In this document: piece after piece, positions 14,379 to 23,144 of the stretch
Position numbering within the stretch: position 1 is the stretch's first letter
Layout of the letters: every line of letters begins with the position of its first letter
Origin: DATBFX01 sp036558305
GTDB lineage: Bacteria > Chloroflexota > Chloroflexia > Thermomicrobiales > UBA6265
NCBI GenBank assembly: GCA_036558305.1
Contig: DATBFX010000288.1
Location: forward strand, 1 to 28,189
Length of the DNA stretch: 28,189 nt
Direction: 5' to 3'
The notes under the pieces: generated by a model
Told to the model about the DNA's origin: nothing
Databases searched by the model: none
Seen by the model: the letters and a program-made list of their open reading frames with translations, nothing else
Made by a program: the position numbers and the translations under genes

Positions 14379-15854
14379 ATGAGTACCGCAACTCATCAGG
14401 CGAGTGAACCCGCCGCCCGCGAACCGGTGGGACCAGCCGCGCCGGCCCGGCAGGTCGCCGGTCAGGTCGAAAACGCGCCGGCAGCGACCGGGACCTGGCT
14501 GCTGACGGGTGTCTATCAGAGTAGCGTGTCGCTCGCGTCCGCGGCGACGATCCGCGACCGTGCCGCGCTCGTCGGTCTGCAGCGCACGGCCGGTAACGCC
14601 GCCGTCGCCCGGCTGCTCGACCGGCGACGGGCAACGCCCCCCGCCCGGACGGGGACGATCCAGCGGGCACCGGCCCTGACCGCCGACGACTACGCCGCCC
14701 TGGCCGAACAGATCCACAAGGCGATGGCCGGTTGGGGGACCGACGAGGAGGCGATCTTCGTCTCCCTGCAAAAGCTGGAGAAGGACGCCACCGCCATCGC
14801 CGCCCTCAAGAAGGCCTACCAGGACACCTACAAGGAGGACCTGGAGGCCGAGATCCGCTCGGAGATGAGCGGCAGCGAATGCGACCTGGCCCTCGAATTG
14901 CTCGGTGCCGCCGGCGCCGGGAAGACCCCGATGGTCGGCGGGGCGCCGGCGGGGGCGGCCGACATCGACGCGGCGGCGCAGCGGCTGCACACGGCGATGG
15001 CCGGCTGGGGCACCGACGAGGAGGCGATCTACGCCGCCCTGCTGCCGTTCAACCGCGACGCGGCCAAGCTGACGACCCTGAAAACCACCTACAAGACCAA
15101 ATACTCCACCGAGCTCGAGGACGACATCAAGGGCGAGATGAGCAGCGACGAACTCGCCTACGCCCTCTTCCTGCTCAATGCCCCCGCTCCCCGCACGCCG
15201 GTCGCCACGGCCACCCCGACGGCCGCCGGCACCGAGCAGCACACCGGGAAAGTCCCCGGCGGCGACGTCTCGCTCCACACCGGTGCGACGATGACCATCG
15301 GCGCCAGCGGACCGATCACGGACACCTTCTCCGTCGGCTACAAGGGCGGGCAGTCGGCCGACTCCGGCTGGATCCAGTTCATCTGGTCGGAGGTGGTCTC
15401 CACCAAAGCCGGCAAGGACCAGTGGGTTGCGGCCGGCGGGTTGGGGACGTCGAACGGGACCATGGACCTGACGACCGACCCCGACAATCCGAAGTACAAG
15501 GTCGATTCGGAAGCCTCCGCGAAGGGCCCCTTCTACGAGGAGGGGTTCGTCAGCGTCCGCACCGCGACCGGCACGACGATCTACGACCGGCCCGAAGCGT
15601 TCTCCGACGTGATCAACAAGGAGTTCGACGCCGGTGCGACGAAGGTGATCGAGCGCGACCACTTCGACCAGTTCCTGGTGCGGGATTACAAGACGATCTA
15701 CCACACCTCGCTCTACGTGCAGTGGGTCTACACCTCCAAGACGACCGTCGCCCGCACGACCAATCCGGGCGCCGGCGGCAAGGTCGACGAGATGCCATCC
15801 GAATTCCGGAATCAGATGATCAAGGAGTACCCGAAGTTCGAATACATCCAGTAG
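14379..15854 (+). CDS. Two-repeat annexin with eCIS-cargo-type leader and unknown C-terminal domain
   Basis: 491 residues, ATG after TAGGAGGCGGACCG. Residues 67-80 are LQRTAGNAAVARLL, followed by IQRAP at 94-98. This leader is typical of proteins linked to extracellular contractile injection systems (often with DUF4157, which is absent here). Two annexin repeats follow, at ~105-175 and ~197-266. Each has the type-II calcium loop MAGWGTDEEAI (GWGT at 118-121 and 209-212) and the matching acidic ligand about 41 residues on (Glu162 in SEMSG, Glu253 in GEMSS). Eukaryotic annexins have four repeats. Calcium-dependent binding to acidic membranes is therefore predicted. Residues ~285-491 are a strand-rich, aromatic domain (SGWIQFIWSEVV, GPFYEEGFVSVRT, YHTSLYVQWVYTS) that I cannot classify. 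There is no signal peptide. The next gene starts 12 bp downstream. Confidence 0.82.
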   Translation: MSTATHQASEPAAREPVGPAAPARQVAGQVENAPAATGTWLLTGVYQSSVSLASAATIRDRAALVGLQRTAGNAAVARLLDRRRATPPARTGTIQRAPALTADDYAALAEQIHKAMAGWGTDEEAIFVSLQKLEKDATAIAALKKAYQDTYKEDLEAEIRSEMSGSECDLALELLGAAGAGKTPMVGGAPAGAADIDAAAQRLHTAMAGWGTDEEAIYAALLPFNRDAAKLTTLKTTYKTKYSTELEDDIKGEMSSDELAYALFLLNAPAPRTPVATATPTAAGTEQHTGKVPGGDVSLHTGATMTIGASGPITDTFSVGYKGGQSADSGWIQFIWSEVVSTKAGKDQWVAAGGLGTSNGTMDLTTDPDNPKYKVDSEASAKGPFYEEGFVSVRTATGTTIYDRPEAFSDVINKEFDAGATKVIERDHFDQFLVRDYKTIYHTSLYVQWVYTSKTTVARTTNPGAGGKVDEMPSEFRNQMIKEYPKFEYIQ

Positions 15855-15866
15855 TCGGGTGAAGGA

Positions 15867-16634
15867 ATGGCCATTCGGATCGGACGCCGGAACTTCGTCG
15901 CGCTGGGTCTGGTTGGGTGGGGGGCGCCGCCGCGACGAACCGGAGGAGGAACCGGGGTGCTGACGGGACGGGTACGGATCGACGATCGACCGGCGGCCGA
16001 GCAACGCGTCCTGCTCATCTCGGGCGATATGACGACCCTGCTCGGCAGCGCCGTGACCGGTGAGTCGGGCGACTTCTCATTCGCGGCCGCGCCCGCCGCG
16101 GCCACGGTCGTCCTCCTCGTTAAGATTCGGGGACCGCTGCTCGCCCTCGCCCACCGCGTCGTCGACCTCCGGCAAGACGGCGCGCGACCCCAGGAATTCC
16201 GATTCGACACGAACGGCGCCGACATCCACGAATTGCGCGCCACGATCGCGACGACCGCGGATTGGCCGCCGTACCTCCGGATCGTCGTCGACCCCGTCCA
16301 CCTCGCCGGTGTCCCCGCGGCCCTCGAGCGCTTTTTCCTCGTCCAGGACGAGCGGGTGGTGGAGGAGAGTTTCTTCCACCTTGAGGTGGAAAACCGGGCA
16401 TTCTCGCTGAAGGCGCAAACCGGTCAGTACCGGATCGACGGCGGCTACCGCATCAAGAACCGGTTGATGGCGATCACCCCATCGGTCCCCGACTACGTCA
16501 TCCGCGACGTCGCGGTTTCCGGCGCCGACCGGAATGCCGCCGGCGGACCCGACGGTCGGTTCCTGGTCGACCTCGATCGCGACCGCGAGGTGACGCTGAC
16601 GATCGCACCGGTTCAGGACGCGATCGATCGATGA
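15867..16634 (+). CDS. Hypothetical protein downstream of annexin, carboxypeptidase-regulatory-like N-part
   Basis: 255 residues if started at the ATG at 15867, 12 bp after the annexin stop, where GAAGG is only 1 nt from the ATG. An in-frame GTG at 15957 has a stronger site (GGAGGAGGA, 6 nt spacing) and begins exactly at the domain, VLTGRVRIDDRPAAEQRVLLIS. That would give 225 residues. The first ~90 residues of the domain resemble a carboxypeptidase-regulatory-like beta sandwich (GRVRIDDRP...SGDFSFAAAPAAATVVLLV). The remainder (YLRIVVDPVHLAGVPAALERFFLVQDERVVEE and later GQYRIDGGYRIKNR) is not recognised. The ATG form contains RRNF, recalling a Tat motif, but the following hydrophobic stretch is very short. 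Tight spacing suggests translation together with the annexin and a shared role. Confidence 0.65.
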   Translation: MAIRIGRRNFVALGLVGWGAPPRRTGGGTGVLTGRVRIDDRPAAEQRVLLISGDMTTLLGSAVTGESGDFSFAAAPAAATVVLLVKIRGPLLALAHRVVDLRQDGARPQEFRFDTNGADIHELRATIATTADWPPYLRIVVDPVHLAGVPAALERFFLVQDERVVEESFFHLEVENRAFSLKAQTGQYRIDGGYRIKNRLMAITPSVPDYVIRDVAVSGADRNAAGGPDGRFLVDLDRDREVTLTIAPVQDAIDR

Positions 16635-16649
16635 GGCCACGATCGGCGG

Positions 16650-17105
16650 TCAGGTCCCGACCGCCACGAGCGCATCGGGCTCGACCAGCGTCATGAGGTC
16701 GCCGGCAATGGCGACGTCGCCGAGGGCGGCGAACTCCTGCGGCGCGGTTTAGCGTCGAACGGGTCGTCCCGAGTTCGGCGGCGAGCTCCGTCTGGTTGCG
16801 ACCGAGCGTGATCGCGGTGCCGGTCTGCGCCCTGCCATGCCGCTCGGCCCGGGCGAACTACCACTTGGCGAGCCGGCCCGGCACGTCCAACCCGATCAGG
16901 TCGGCATGGCGGGCATTGGCCAGCCGCACCCAGCCCACCAGCGTCGCCAGGAGTCCCTCCACGAACGCCGGTTCGGCCCGAACCAGGGCCAAGAAGGCCG
17001 TGCGGGGAGAAGGCGAACGACGACCGGCCGTTGCGCAGTGACGGTGGCGGCGCGCGGCCGTTCGTCGAGGAGCGCCAACTCGCCGAGCGCGGCCGGCGTC
17101 GTCAT
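16650..17105 (-). pseudogene. Decayed Crp/Fnr-family transcriptional regulator
   Basis: Pieces of one Crp/Fnr protein are legible on the reverse strand in changing frames. The end of the cyclic-nucleotide domain is GELALLDERPRAATVTA (near 17040-17090). The dimer helix is ALVRAEPAFVEGLLATLVGW. The sequence then meets an in-frame TAG at 16858-16860 after RLAKW. The helix-turn-helix follows as QTELAAELGTTRSTLNRA. After a shift near 16745 the tail reads LQEFAALGDVAIAGDL to a TGA at 16650. At least two frame changes plus the stop, and the lack of the first ~70 residues of the domain, show real decay rather than one sequencing error. Intact relatives bind inverted repeats with a 6-nt spacer, the shape of the repeat found in this window. 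Confidence 0.7.
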
Positions 17106-17400
17106 CGGACACCCCCGATCCGGACGGTGTGCCGGCGGACAAGGATGTCGCAGCCGTCGCGGCACGGTCACGCGCGATACTGCGCCCTTTTTGGTCCGTT
17201 CCGGTTGATGCGGCGGGGTTTTCGGGAGACGCACGCTCCACGCGCATGCCTGCACGGACGTCTTCGCACGGCGGGCGCGATCGTCCAAGCACGATGGTGG
17301 AGTCCATGATCGGTGAGACCGGCGATCTTCCGCGCGGCGTCATGCCGATCCCGGATCGCCCCTGGTTTACACTGCCCGCCCGATGGAGGATGTCGAGTCA
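17106..17400. other. Non-coding stretch before the MalT-like regulator
   Basis: About 295 bp with no gene I can support. It may hold the lost N-terminal part of the Crp-like pseudogene, but nothing legible remains. No hairpin of note was seen. Confidence 0.4.
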
Positions 17401-20064
17401 ATGTCGAGCCCAGCACCCTTGCCCGCGATCGAGACCGAGGCAGCGCCGCCGCCGCACCACCGACTCTTGACGACGAAACTGTGGCCTCCCCGATTGCGCG
17501 CCAATCTGGTGGACCGTCCCCGGCTGGTCAAAGCGCTCGACCAGACCGAGGCCGCCTTGATCGTCATCGCCGCCTCCGCCGGCTACGGCAAGTCGATTCT
17601 GGTCAGGCAGTGGCTGATTGGTGCCGATCTCGCCAGCGCCTGGGTCTCGCTCGATCCCTACGACAACGATCCCCTGGACTTCTTCATGCTCATCGTCGCC
17701 GCGTTGCAGTCGATCGACGTCGACCTGGCCCCCGCCACCCAGAAACTCCTCAACGGGATGAGTCCGCCCTCGGGTCCGGCCATCGTTGGCTCGCTCGTGG
17801 CGGAACTCTTTCCGGCCACGCGGCCGCTTGTGCTGGTGCTCGACGACTATCACGTGATCGACAACCCGGAGATCCACGACGCGATGGCGGCCCTGCTGCT
17901 GCAACTCCCGCCGGGCATGCGCGTCGTCCTCGTCAGTCGCACCGATCCGCCGCTGCCGCTGGCACGGCTGCGGAGCCAACAAGACCTCTTCGAACTGGGC
18001 CAGGAGGACCTCCGCATCACCGGCGAGGAAGCCGTCGAGTTGATGCGGCAGGGCGACCGCCTGGAGGTGACGCCGAACCAGGCGATTAACCTCAACGCGC
18101 GCGCCGAGGGGTGGGTGGCTGGCCTGCAACTGGTCGGCCACGTCTTGCGTGGACAGCCCCCCCAACGCATCCACCGTTTCGCCACCGAGTTCACGGGGAG
18201 TGTCCGCTCAATCGAGTCGTACCTGTGGGAAGAGGTGATCGGCCGCCAGGCGGAGGCGGTGCGGACATTCCTGCTGCGCACCTCGATCCTCGATCGCTTC
18301 TGCGGTTCGCTCTGTCAGGCGGTGACCGGTAGCCCGGACAGCGGCGCGATCATTCGGCAGTTGGAACAGGATCACCTCTTCGTCATCGCACTAGACGATC
18401 GCGGGCAGTGGTATCGCTACCACCACCTTTTCGCCGAGGCGCTGCGCGATCGCCTGGCGCAGGCGGAGGGCGAGTCCGAATTGGCCGACCTCCATCGCCG
18501 CGCGGCCGCCTGGCTCGAACCGCACGAATTCATCGAGGAGGCGTCACGGCACGCCCTGGCCGGGCGCGATTGGGATCGGGCCGAGCGCTTGTTGGAGCGG
18601 ATCAGCACCGAGCACTACGAACAGGAACGCCTGGCGTCCCTCTGCGCGTTGTTGCAGGACGTCCCGGCCGAGGCCCTCGAGCGGAGCCCGACGCTTGCCT
18701 TCCGGTTCGCCTGGGCGCTGATCCGATCGGGCCAATTCCAGCAGGCCGAGCAGCCGCTCCGCATCGCCGAGCGAGCCTGGGCGACGGCCGGTGACCGGAA
18801 CGACCTGGCGTCGCTGCTGATCCTCCAGGCGTATCGGAGTATGTACGACAGCGCGTCGCGCGTGATCGACCTGTGCGGTCAGGCACTCGAGCTCTTGTCC
18901 GACGATCGACCGATGGACCAGGGAATCGCGTTGGCCCTCCTGGGATGGGCCCACATGCACGCCGGTGACCCGTCCGCTGCCGAGCGTGCCTTTGCCGGCG
19001 CCAGGGCGAGAGCCAATGTCGTGCAAGACACCCTGATTCACGTCTCGGAACTGGCGGGGTCGGCCAGCGTTCTTGTCCAGCGAGGCAAGCTGCGCGAAGC
19101 CATTGCCATGTTTCGGCGCGCCATCAGGTTGGATGAGCGGTATGCCTCAACCCTCCTCAGCTACGTCTACATCGAACGGAACCAACTCGACGAGGCCGAG
19201 CGGCATCTCCGGGTCGCGGAAGCCGCCCAGGCACAGCCGCGCCCGCTGATCCTGCAAAGCCGGATCTGGCGCGGTTTGGCGCAGTTGGCCTGGGCAAAGG
19301 GCGATTTCGAAACCGCCCACAACGACGTCGAATGGGCCATCGACTACGCTCGACAACTGGGATCGACGCGATTCGTCCGACACGCCCGGGCCCAGCAAGC
19401 GCGCTTCTGGCTGGCGGAGGGCCGGCGTGACCTCGCCCTCCGCTGGGCCGAGAGCTGCGAACTCGATCCGTATTTTCCACCGGACTATGAACGGTTCTTC
19501 GAGCACCTCACCATCGTCCGTCTGCTGATCGACGGCGGTCAAGCGGGTTCCGCCCTCAAGATCCTCGATGCCATCGGCGAGCAAGCGGCGGCGCAGGGCC
19601 GTGCCGGCGACCTCGTCGAGATCCAGGTGCTCGAGGCCCTGGCGCACCAGCGCGAGGGGAACCCGACCAGGGCCCTCGACGCTTTGGATCGGGCCCTGAC
19701 GCTCGGGAACGCGGGCGGATACATGCGCGTCTTTATCAACGAAGGCGAAGCAATCGTGCCGCTCCTCCGCGGTACCGTCGGCCGTGGCGCCCACGGTGGT
19801 TACGCGCCACGGCTTCTCGCCGCCACCGAGGGCGCCGTCACGCTGGCCACCGAAGCCAGGGCGGATCGGATCGACATCCTCAGCAAGCGCGAGGTCGAAG
19901 TGCTGCGTTTGGTGGCGGACGGGCTGAGCAATCGCGACGTCGGCCAACACCTCTTCATCAGCGAGTCGACGGTCAAGCGACACCTCAGCACGATCTACGA
20001 GAAGCTGGCCGTCAACAGCCGCACCCAGGCGATCGACCATGCCCGCCGAGCCGGCTTAGTCTGA
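17401..20064 (+). CDS. MalT-like LuxR-family transcriptional regulator (ATPase-TPR-HTH)
   Basis: An 887-residue regulator of the STAND/MalT type: ATP and a ligand drive oligomerisation and DNA binding. The N-terminal signature is LLTTKLWPPRLRANLVDRPRL. Walker A is ASAGYGKS (~residue 60) and Walker B is LVLVLDDYH (~145). A winged-helix/NOD region follows, with FLLRTSILDRFCGSLCQAV and YRYHHLFAEALRDRL. The TPR region spans ~residues 380-780. The C-terminal LuxR HTH is LSKREVEVLRLVADGLSNRD, then ISESTVKRHLSTIYEKLAV. The ATG at 17401 has GGAGG at 17385-17389; an ATG at 17383 would overlap that site. No near partner gene is obvious; the downstream amidohydrolase is convergent. Confidence 0.9.
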   Translation: MSSPAPLPAIETEAAPPPHHRLLTTKLWPPRLRANLVDRPRLVKALDQTEAALIVIAASAGYGKSILVRQWLIGADLASAWVSLDPYDNDPLDFFMLIVAALQSIDVDLAPATQKLLNGMSPPSGPAIVGSLVAELFPATRPLVLVLDDYHVIDNPEIHDAMAALLLQLPPGMRVVLVSRTDPPLPLARLRSQQDLFELGQEDLRITGEEAVELMRQGDRLEVTPNQAINLNARAEGWVAGLQLVGHVLRGQPPQRIHRFATEFTGSVRSIESYLWEEVIGRQAEAVRTFLLRTSILDRFCGSLCQAVTGSPDSGAIIRQLEQDHLFVIALDDRGQWYRYHHLFAEALRDRLAQAEGESELADLHRRAAAWLEPHEFIEEASRHALAGRDWDRAERLLERISTEHYEQERLASLCALLQDVPAEALERSPTLAFRFAWALIRSGQFQQAEQPLRIAERAWATAGDRNDLASLLILQAYRSMYDSASRVIDLCGQALELLSDDRPMDQGIALALLGWAHMHAGDPSAAERAFAGARARANVVQDTLIHVSELAGSASVLVQRGKLREAIAMFRRAIRLDERYASTLLSYVYIERNQLDEAERHLRVAEAAQAQPRPLILQSRIWRGLAQLAWAKGDFETAHNDVEWAIDYARQLGSTRFVRHARAQQARFWLAEGRRDLALRWAESCELDPYFPPDYERFFEHLTIVRLLIDGGQAGSALKILDAIGEQAAAQGRAGDLVEIQVLEALAHQREGNPTRALDALDRALTLGNAGGYMRVFINEGEAIVPLLRGTVGRGAHGGYAPRLLAATEGAVTLATEARADRIDILSKREVEVLRLVADGLSNRDVGQHLFISESTVKRHLSTIYEKLAVNSRTQAIDHARRAGLV

Positions 20065-20158
20065 AGGTGACCCGCCGGCTGGGAACCGAAGAGCGAACTT
20101 CGTACAGCGCTGATGACCAGAGGTCACCCTGCCGCGACGGACCGTCGGCCGGCCCCGG

Positions 20159-21589
20159 CTACGTCGTCACGACCATCTCGTCGGCAGCATCCTTGGGCTG
20201 CCGCGCCGCCACGCGGGTGCTGCCGGCCGCCGTGTCGACACCGGCCAACGGCGAGACGTACGTCTGCCCCGCGCGCCTGGTGTCAAAGTCCGTCCGAGCG
20301 GCCGTGCGGAGCTCCGCATCGGTCATGACATCTTGCGCCAGCCGCGTCAGGATCGTCGCGGCCCCGGTCGCCGCCTTGGTCCCGATCGACATCCCGCCGC
20401 AGGCGGTGACGGGCCAGGTATGGAGCCCGATCCCCAACGGAAACGATGGATACAAGAACGCGACCGTCGGCGTGTTCCAACTGACGTCACCGACGTCGGT
20501 GGACCCGCCGACGGTCCGTTCAGGGATCTTCGGCAACGGCTGGGTGGCGAGGCCCATCTCGGGAACGCCAAAGTTGCGCTGGCATTCCCGGGCGAACGTC
20601 TGCTCCTCCGCCGTCCACGCGGGCACCCCCACCGCGTGTAGATGATCATTGAGGCGCTCGGACAGGGGCGCATTCGGCAACAAGTCGTAGAGCCCGAACC
20701 CGACCGTGAGCGTGGCGCGGGTCTGGGTCCCCATCGCGGCACCGTCCGCCAGTTCGCGTGCCCACCGGGTGGTCGCCTCGACGTGCGCGCGGTCGACGTC
20801 GCGGATAAACAACGCGAGCCGCGCGTAATCCGGCACGACATTCGGGGTTTCCCCGCCCGACTCCACCACGTAGTGGATGCGGGCCGTCGGCTCGACGTGC
20901 TCGCGCATCAGGTTCAGCCCATGGCAGAACAACTCCAGGGCATCGAGGGCGCTGCGGCCATGCCACGGGTCGGTTCCGGCATGCGCGGTTTTCCCGAAGA
21001 ACTCGACGCGGATGTTGTTGACGGCCGCGGTGCGGACGAGGCCGACCACCGCCGCTGGACCGGAGTGCCAGGCGAGGCAGGCATCGAGATCGTCGAAGAG
21101 CCCGTCGCGCGCCATGTAGACCTTGGCGCCGGTGGTCTCCTCGGCGGCACAGCCATAGACCCGGACGAGACCGGTGATCCCCTCGTGCTCCATGATCGCT
21201 TTCAGGGCAATCGCCGCCCCGGTACACCCGGCGCCGAGGAGATTGTGGCCGCAGCCGTGACCGCTCGTCTTTCCGTTCGGGGCCGGTTCTTGCCGCGGTA
21301 CCGCGGCGTTGCCGAGACCCGGCAGCGCATCGTATTCCGGCAAGAAGCCGACGCGGGGACCACCCGCCCCCTGCTCCCACTCGGCGACGAATGCGGTCGC
21401 CTGGTCGCTGGTGCCACGACTCGTGATCGCAAATCCGGCGGCTTCCAATTCCCGCACGTGCACCTGAGCAGAGGCGACCTCTTCGAGCGAGAGCTCGGCG
21501 TGGTCCCAGACCTCGGCACACATGCGATCGATGGCCGGCGTCGCCGCCGCAACCGCCGGTAGAACGCCGTTGTATGTGCCGGCTGTCAT
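20159..21589 (-). CDS. M20 family amidohydrolase, p-aminobenzoyl-glutamate hydrolase subunit B-like
   Basis: 476 residues (E. coli AbgB has 481), cytoplasmic, no signal peptide. Predicted to cleave an amide of an amino-acyl conjugate with a two-metal centre. The metal/catalytic region shows GHGCGHNLLGAG, and the Glu pair AAEETTGAK is the base region. The dimerisation domain begins FFGKTAHAGTDPWHGRSALDA. A late GGSTDVGDVSWNTP and GIGLHTWPVTACGGMSIG complete the AbgB/aminoacylase-type pattern. The ATG at 21589 was chosen because it starts the conserved protein and has GGGAG upstream; the frame stays open much further but is not protein-like. The gene converges with the MalT-like regulator, and the true substrate is unknown. 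Confidence 0.88.
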   Translation of the reverse strand: MTAGTYNGVLPAVAAATPAIDRMCAEVWDHAELSLEEVASAQVHVRELEAAGFAITSRGTSDQATAFVAEWEQGAGGPRVGFLPEYDALPGLGNAAVPRQEPAPNGKTSGHGCGHNLLGAGCTGAAIALKAIMEHEGITGLVRVYGCAAEETTGAKVYMARDGLFDDLDACLAWHSGPAAVVGLVRTAAVNNIRVEFFGKTAHAGTDPWHGRSALDALELFCHGLNLMREHVEPTARIHYVVESGGETPNVVPDYARLALFIRDVDRAHVEATTRWARELADGAAMGTQTRATLTVGFGLYDLLPNAPLSERLNDHLHAVGVPAWTAEEQTFARECQRNFGVPEMGLATQPLPKIPERTVGGSTDVGDVSWNTPTVAFLYPSFPLGIGLHTWPVTACGGMSIGTKAATGAATILTRLAQDVMTDAELRTAARTDFDTRRAGQTYVSPLAGVDTAAGSTRVAARQPKDAADEMVVTT

Positions 21590-21902
21590 CGGAGCGCTCC
21601 CTGATCCACGACGCGCGAGCGTGCCATTCCTATCCCTCATGACACGCTCCGGCCATTCTAGGCCGTTCGCGGCAATGCTCAAGCCGTCGGGAGGGCAGGA
21701 AGTGGGCTCTCTCGAAGCGATAGCTTCGCTGGTCTTCGTCGACTTGGACGACGAGCCGATGGTGCTCCCTCGGGTCTCCGACCAATTCGGCGCCCCACTC
21801 AGAATCCACGTCCAAGTCAAGGTGTCCGTCGGCTCCGCGGCTGCTTGAGACGCGATTGTCGACAGTACGCTTCGGTGTGTGAGCCCCTTGATTGGCTCCG
21901 GG

Positions 21903-22388
21903 CTAGGCCGCGGCGAACGCTTCCTGGAGTGCCGCTTCCTCGTCCTCGGCGAGATTCGTCTGGACGATCGTACCACCAAACTCCTTCATCTCGGCGATGA
22001 CCTTGTCCGGCGTCACCCGGTGGATGAGCAAGAAGAGTGCCGAAGAACCGGGTGGGAGCGCGGCGCCGACGTCCTTGATGAACCGGTCGTCGATCCCAAG
22101 ATCCACCATCTTGCCGGACAAGGCGCCGGCCGCGGCACCGACCACCGCGCCCACACCGGGCATGAGAAAGATCAAGCCGATGAGCATCCCCCAGAAGGCG
22201 CCGGAGAGGGCACCGGACCCCGCCAGACTGATCGACTGCTTGATCTTGACCTTGCCATCCGCTCGTCGCACGACCACGACCGCATCGTCGAGTCCGATCA
22301 GCGCCTGCTTCTGGAGTTGCAGGAGCCTGTCTCGCGCCTGTTCCGCGACCTGCTCCCCTGGGTACGCGACCACGACCAATCGACCCAC
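21903..22388 (-). CDS. DUF1269 domain membrane protein
   Basis: 161 residues from a GTG at 22388, with GGGAAAGGAAC upstream. The opening GRLVVVAYPGEQVAEQARDRLLQLQ and DDAVVVVRRADGKVKIKQ are typical DUF1269 features. A Gly/Ala-rich membrane hairpin follows (GALSGAFWGMLIGLIFLMPGVGAVVGAAAGALSG, in two parts), then LGIDDRFIKDVGAALPPGSSALFLLI and the tail TIVQTNLAEDEEAAL. This family is widespread in stressed or extremophilic bacteria and has no proven activity. It is divergent from DUF6325 and SHOCT across a 756-bp gap. Confidence 0.88.
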   Translation of the reverse strand: MGRLVVVAYPGEQVAEQARDRLLQLQKQALIGLDDAVVVVRRADGKVKIKQSISLAGSGALSGAFWGMLIGLIFLMPGVGAVVGAAAGALSGKMVDLGIDDRFIKDVGAALPPGSSALFLLIHRVTPDKVIAEMKEFGGTIVQTNLAEDEEAALQEAFAAA

Positions 22389-23144
22389 GGTCAGTTCCTT
22401 TCCCTTCAGGGCGATGATGACGCGACGGGGAACGTCTGCTCCGTCAACCGGTCACCCCCTGACCACATTCTAGGTGGCCGCGGACTCGACGCGACTGGTC
22501 GAAAGTTGTACGGCGTCGGTTGCAATGATGGAGGGCCGTCGCGACGGTGGGCCACCCGGATGGTTTGAGGTGGGCACGACGCGGTCGCTGCCCGCGTACG
22601 ATTGCTCGCGGCGAGCGCGCCGTGGACGGTGCTGGTGCGGCGCCAGACAGAGCCGGGACGACGCTCAACGGCTCCTATCTTCCTCCTCACCGACTGAGGT
22701 GCAACCGTAGCACTGCACGCTTTGATCGGTGACAGGACCCGGGGGCCTTCGGCAAATATCCATCAGTGTGATCGACCCTGAACCGCTCCATGAATCGTTG
22801 CGAGATGACCTTGGCATCTGGGCTGTTCTTGGGGAAACTGCCACCAGCAGCCGCTGCACCGTCGTGTCGTCCATCGCGGCATCCGCGTTACTTCTGGTCG
22901 GGCTCCGCACCCTCCGCAACCGGGTTCCCGGGGAAAGCAACCGCACCCACCACGCCAGCGGCCCCGCGCGCCGGTGATCGGCGCGCGGGTGCACACTCGG
23001 TCTACACCTTTCGGTCGTTGTTGCCCGTCGCGCGGACGCTTACGATTCGTGTGCGTTGACCGCTGAGGCGGCACAGGACCGATACCGGATCGTCGACCCG
23101 CGCGTCTCCCGCACGGTTGTCGACGCAAGCAGGGAGCTGCCCAG
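22389..23144. other. 756-bp gap without a supported gene
   Basis: No frame in this stretch gives protein-like sequence. It contains a perfect 12-bp palindrome CCGTCGCGACGG (22536-22547), a Crp-like half-site GTTGCAATG at 22519, and an 11-bp hairpin (22963-22989). It is large for a spacer in this window; regulatory RNA or lost genes are possible but unsupported. Confidence 0.4.
22963..22989. terminator. 11-bp GC hairpin
   Basis: CCCGCGCGCCG (22963-22973) pairs perfectly with CGGCGCGCGGG (22979-22989) across a GTGAT loop. No U-tract follows and no gene end is close, so the role is uncertain. Confidence 0.4.

Noticed and set aside
14001..16004. Long reverse-strand open frame opposite the annexin and its neighbours
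   Set aside because: It is an antisense shadow: low-complexity Arg/Gly/Val composition, no domain, no ribosome site, and the forward genes are well supported.
14003..16634. eCIS structural genes next to the annexin
   Set aside because: No sheath, tube, baseplate or AAA+ gene is present; only the leader motif suggests a link.
21590..21979. N-terminal extension of the M20 amidohydrolase
   Set aside because: Ser/Arg-rich sequence without similarity, overlapping the DUF1269 end; the conserved protein starts at the ATG at 21589.
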